Below, one piece after another: positions 61,845 through 64,000 of a stretch of 64,000 nucleotides of DNA (position 1 is its first letter; each line of letters opens with the position of its first letter). The DNA comes from Viscum album (lineage: Eukaryota; Streptophyta; Magnoliopsida; Santalales; Viscaceae). The notes beneath the pieces were generated by a model. The model was not told the DNA's origin, searched no databases, and worked only from the letters and a program-made list of their open reading frames with translations. A program made the position numbers and the translations under genes. Where the stretch lies: assembly GCA_963277665.1 (NCBI GenBank), contig OY728152.1, forward strand, positions 1,185,888,357 to 1,185,952,356, read 5' to 3'.

Positions 61845-64000
61845 TATATCTTTGAGACCCTAGAATCCTTGAGATTTTTCAATACATAATTACATTGGCA
61901 TGATGACAATGAATAAAATCCCAATGGACTTACTATTTTATTATTTTTTGACATCTAGTTTACATATATGATACTTATTTTACATTGAGAAGTATATAAT
62001 TAATGATAATAAATAAAATAGGATAAAAAACTAATTCCATGAAACTCATTCAGGATTTATTATTCATACCCTAGAGAAATGAATAAAGAAAAATGGTGAT
62101 TTAAAATTACATGTTAAAGAATGTAAAATGGTTGAAATATTGAATCATTTAGCATAATAATAATTGGAAGGTAAATAACTGATCAAAAATTCCTAAAAAA
62201 TATCCCTATAAGTTATAATCAATATAACATGAACTTTAAATTTAATCAATAAACTAGGAATGAAAATTCATACATATATATTTAAATAAAAAATATTCAA
62301 GATATTTAAAAGAACTAAATCATCAATAATGAAAATTCAAAATTATTGGACGTCATGTTTCCCAGTCACATGATATGTTTCCCATCAATATTTTTTATCT
62401 ATATATTTTAAACTACTCTACTTTACCAAACAGATTCATCTAATGAGACTATTGATTCCTTTAATGGATTACATTAAATGACCCCTAAAAATAGGGCTTC
62501 CAATAAAAAACCCCAACCAAAAAGGAATTCTTTATCCTCTCCCAACCTCTATATTTCATGTCCAAATAATTTGTTCATTTTTTAGAAAAAAATTAAATTC
62601 CTAAATAATGTTCCTAATCAAATATCATTATTGATTAAAAGATAAATTAATCAATAATTCTCTAGTTAATGAATTAAAATTCAATTGAATATTATATGTA
62701 AAAAAGGAAATGGTATAAGAAATAATAAGAATAATTTAATGATAAAATGGTTATTTTATTTAAGTTTAATGTATGAATTAAATTACAACAAGGAGGTGAT
62801 TAATTTATGTAGACGTTATCAAGAACAATAGAATGTTATATTGCAATGATAACTTTTACCACATTGTAGTTTTCAAGAGAAATCACATTGGGTTAAATAA
62901 TTTAAAGTAAAAACAAAAATAACATGAATATTAATTGATCCACATTATATTATATAAAAAGATGAATTCGATACACCATAGAAAATACGTAAGTGGTTAA
63001 TATGGCATTAATCTCATGGATGTAAAAAAGTGAGAGGAAAAACCCTTACCTTTTTCACATGTGTTATTATATTCCTGAGTAATAAACACGTGTAAATTAT
63101 TTACATTATTATGAACTATTTTAAAATTTCATATTAATTTTACTTCACTTATATTAATGTTTAATACATATATATATACAATTTTGTTTATATCACTTAT
63201 TTTGACCATATTTGGTTAATGTTTGAAAAATGACTTTGGAAGGTTGATAATGGTCAATGGGGTCATTATATTAAAAAATACTTAATAATTAAAATGAAAT
63301 TAGTATACTATTTATATTTAATATTTATTTTCTAAAACCAATTATGAAGGATGGTTTGAAAAATGAACCAATGTTACAATCATGGAGACAGTAGGTCGTA
63401 TGTACGCATGAGTAACATTCCCATTTTTCAATGACCATTTTGATGAAATGGTATGTGACATCAAATATTTCTATAATAATAAAGTTATCATAAATAAATT
63501 TTTTTTAATTATATTTAATTATATATATAGTTTTTTTATGATGTAAAAGGAGTCACATCACATTGAGGAGGAGGTAATCCACATGTCCACAAACAACTTC
63601 ATCACCTACCAATTGTATAAAATGGGTAATTAATAAAATGATATATTATATTAATAGAAGGATAATTAGTATGAGAATATATTATAGATTTCATTTTTTA
63701 AAAAAAATCATGTTAACCAATCCATAATACACTCAATGTAATCCATGAATGTATCACATCACAATGAGGAGGCAGTTTTCCACATGTTCAAATCTGATGT
63801 TATGAAGTTTACACTAAGTGTAAGTCAAAACATTTCGAGTTATATATAAATTAAAAATATATAAATAAAATATAATTATCATATAATTATTGGGATACCA
63901 TAATAATTATCAATCATCGGATGTGGTAAACTAAAAGAAACAAATGAAATCATTTCGCGGGGTGGTAGCTCACCCTACACAAATAATAATGTCGTTACAA
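61845..64000 (-). repeat. Element E 5' LTR, cut by the window end
   Basis: Starts TATATCTTTGAGACCCTAG and has the ACATTGGCATGATGAC block at the same distance as in family A. A CTAATGAGACTATTGATTC block about 590 bp in corresponds to CTCATGAGAC. It carries the structural module at 63380-63411 and G-rich blocks near 63560, 63765 and 63955, an arrangement closest to element B. Confidence 0.65.
63380..63411 (-). promoter_or_regulatory. 32-nt stem module, element E LTR
   Basis: Outer arms TCATG (63380-63384) and CATGA (63407-63411) pair over 5 bp at the standard 32-nt length. The inner hairpin is weakened. The outer stem is of the element B type. Confidence 0.5.

Noticed and set aside
1..64000. 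CRISPR array, bacterial operon or other prokaryotic system
   Set aside because: No short regularly spaced repeats with unique spacers, no ribosome-binding sites, and all coding remnants belong to plant retroelements.

Overview
The window looks like heterochromatic or intergenic DNA from a flowering plant with a repeat-rich genome. It is strongly AT-rich. I find no host gene, rRNA or canonical tRNA. Everything I can identify is transposable-element DNA, mainly Ty3/gypsy chromovirus LTR retrotransposons that resemble the Tekay/Del lineage in gag, reverse transcriptase and the short C-terminal chromodomain-like tail. Their LTRs are unusually long (about 3.5 to 4.9 kb). The species cannot be named from what is visible.

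Layout. 1-3110: unassigned AT-rich DNA. 3116-41691: one insertion locus on the minus strand, bounded by the 5-bp duplication TAATT (3111-3115 and 41692-41696). It has the structure LTR1 - body1 - LTR2 - body2 - LTR3 (family A). Both bodies carry the same internal deletions, so A is a non-autonomous derivative. LTR2 was later hit twice. Element B (11675-21928, minus strand) has 4.0-kb LTRs and an internal region with no pol, only a short intact Gag-start plus zinc-knuckle ORF. Element C (23503-35483, plus strand, exact CGTAC duplication) has 3.6-kb LTRs and a nearly complete but broken gag-pol.

41697-46104: unassigned. 46105-51014: an old, oversized solo LTR of the A type. 51015-53330: unassigned, with faint LTR-like traces. 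53340-56870: a degenerate minus-strand L1-type LINE with endonuclease, RT, zinc-binding and RNase H segments. About 57907-59700: an LTR-like region of another family on the plus strand, holding nine exact-length 39-bp tandem repeats. 60660-64000: the gag end, leader and 5' LTR of another minus-strand element (E), cut by the window edge.

How the parts relate. Families A, B, C and E are related: they share the leader and primer-binding-site layout, the TATA/R region, a short hairpin near the LTR 3' end and, most strikingly, a constant-length (32 nt) stem-and-inner-hairpin module. In A, B and C the module occurs twice, about 185 bp apart, downstream of the TATA box. Its outer stem varies by compensatory changes between copies while the surrounding LTR sequence has diverged. 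This module, the pol-less element B and the shared-LTR tandem are the observations most worth following up. C (or an intact relative) is the kind of element that could once have supplied enzymes to A and B; that is inference.
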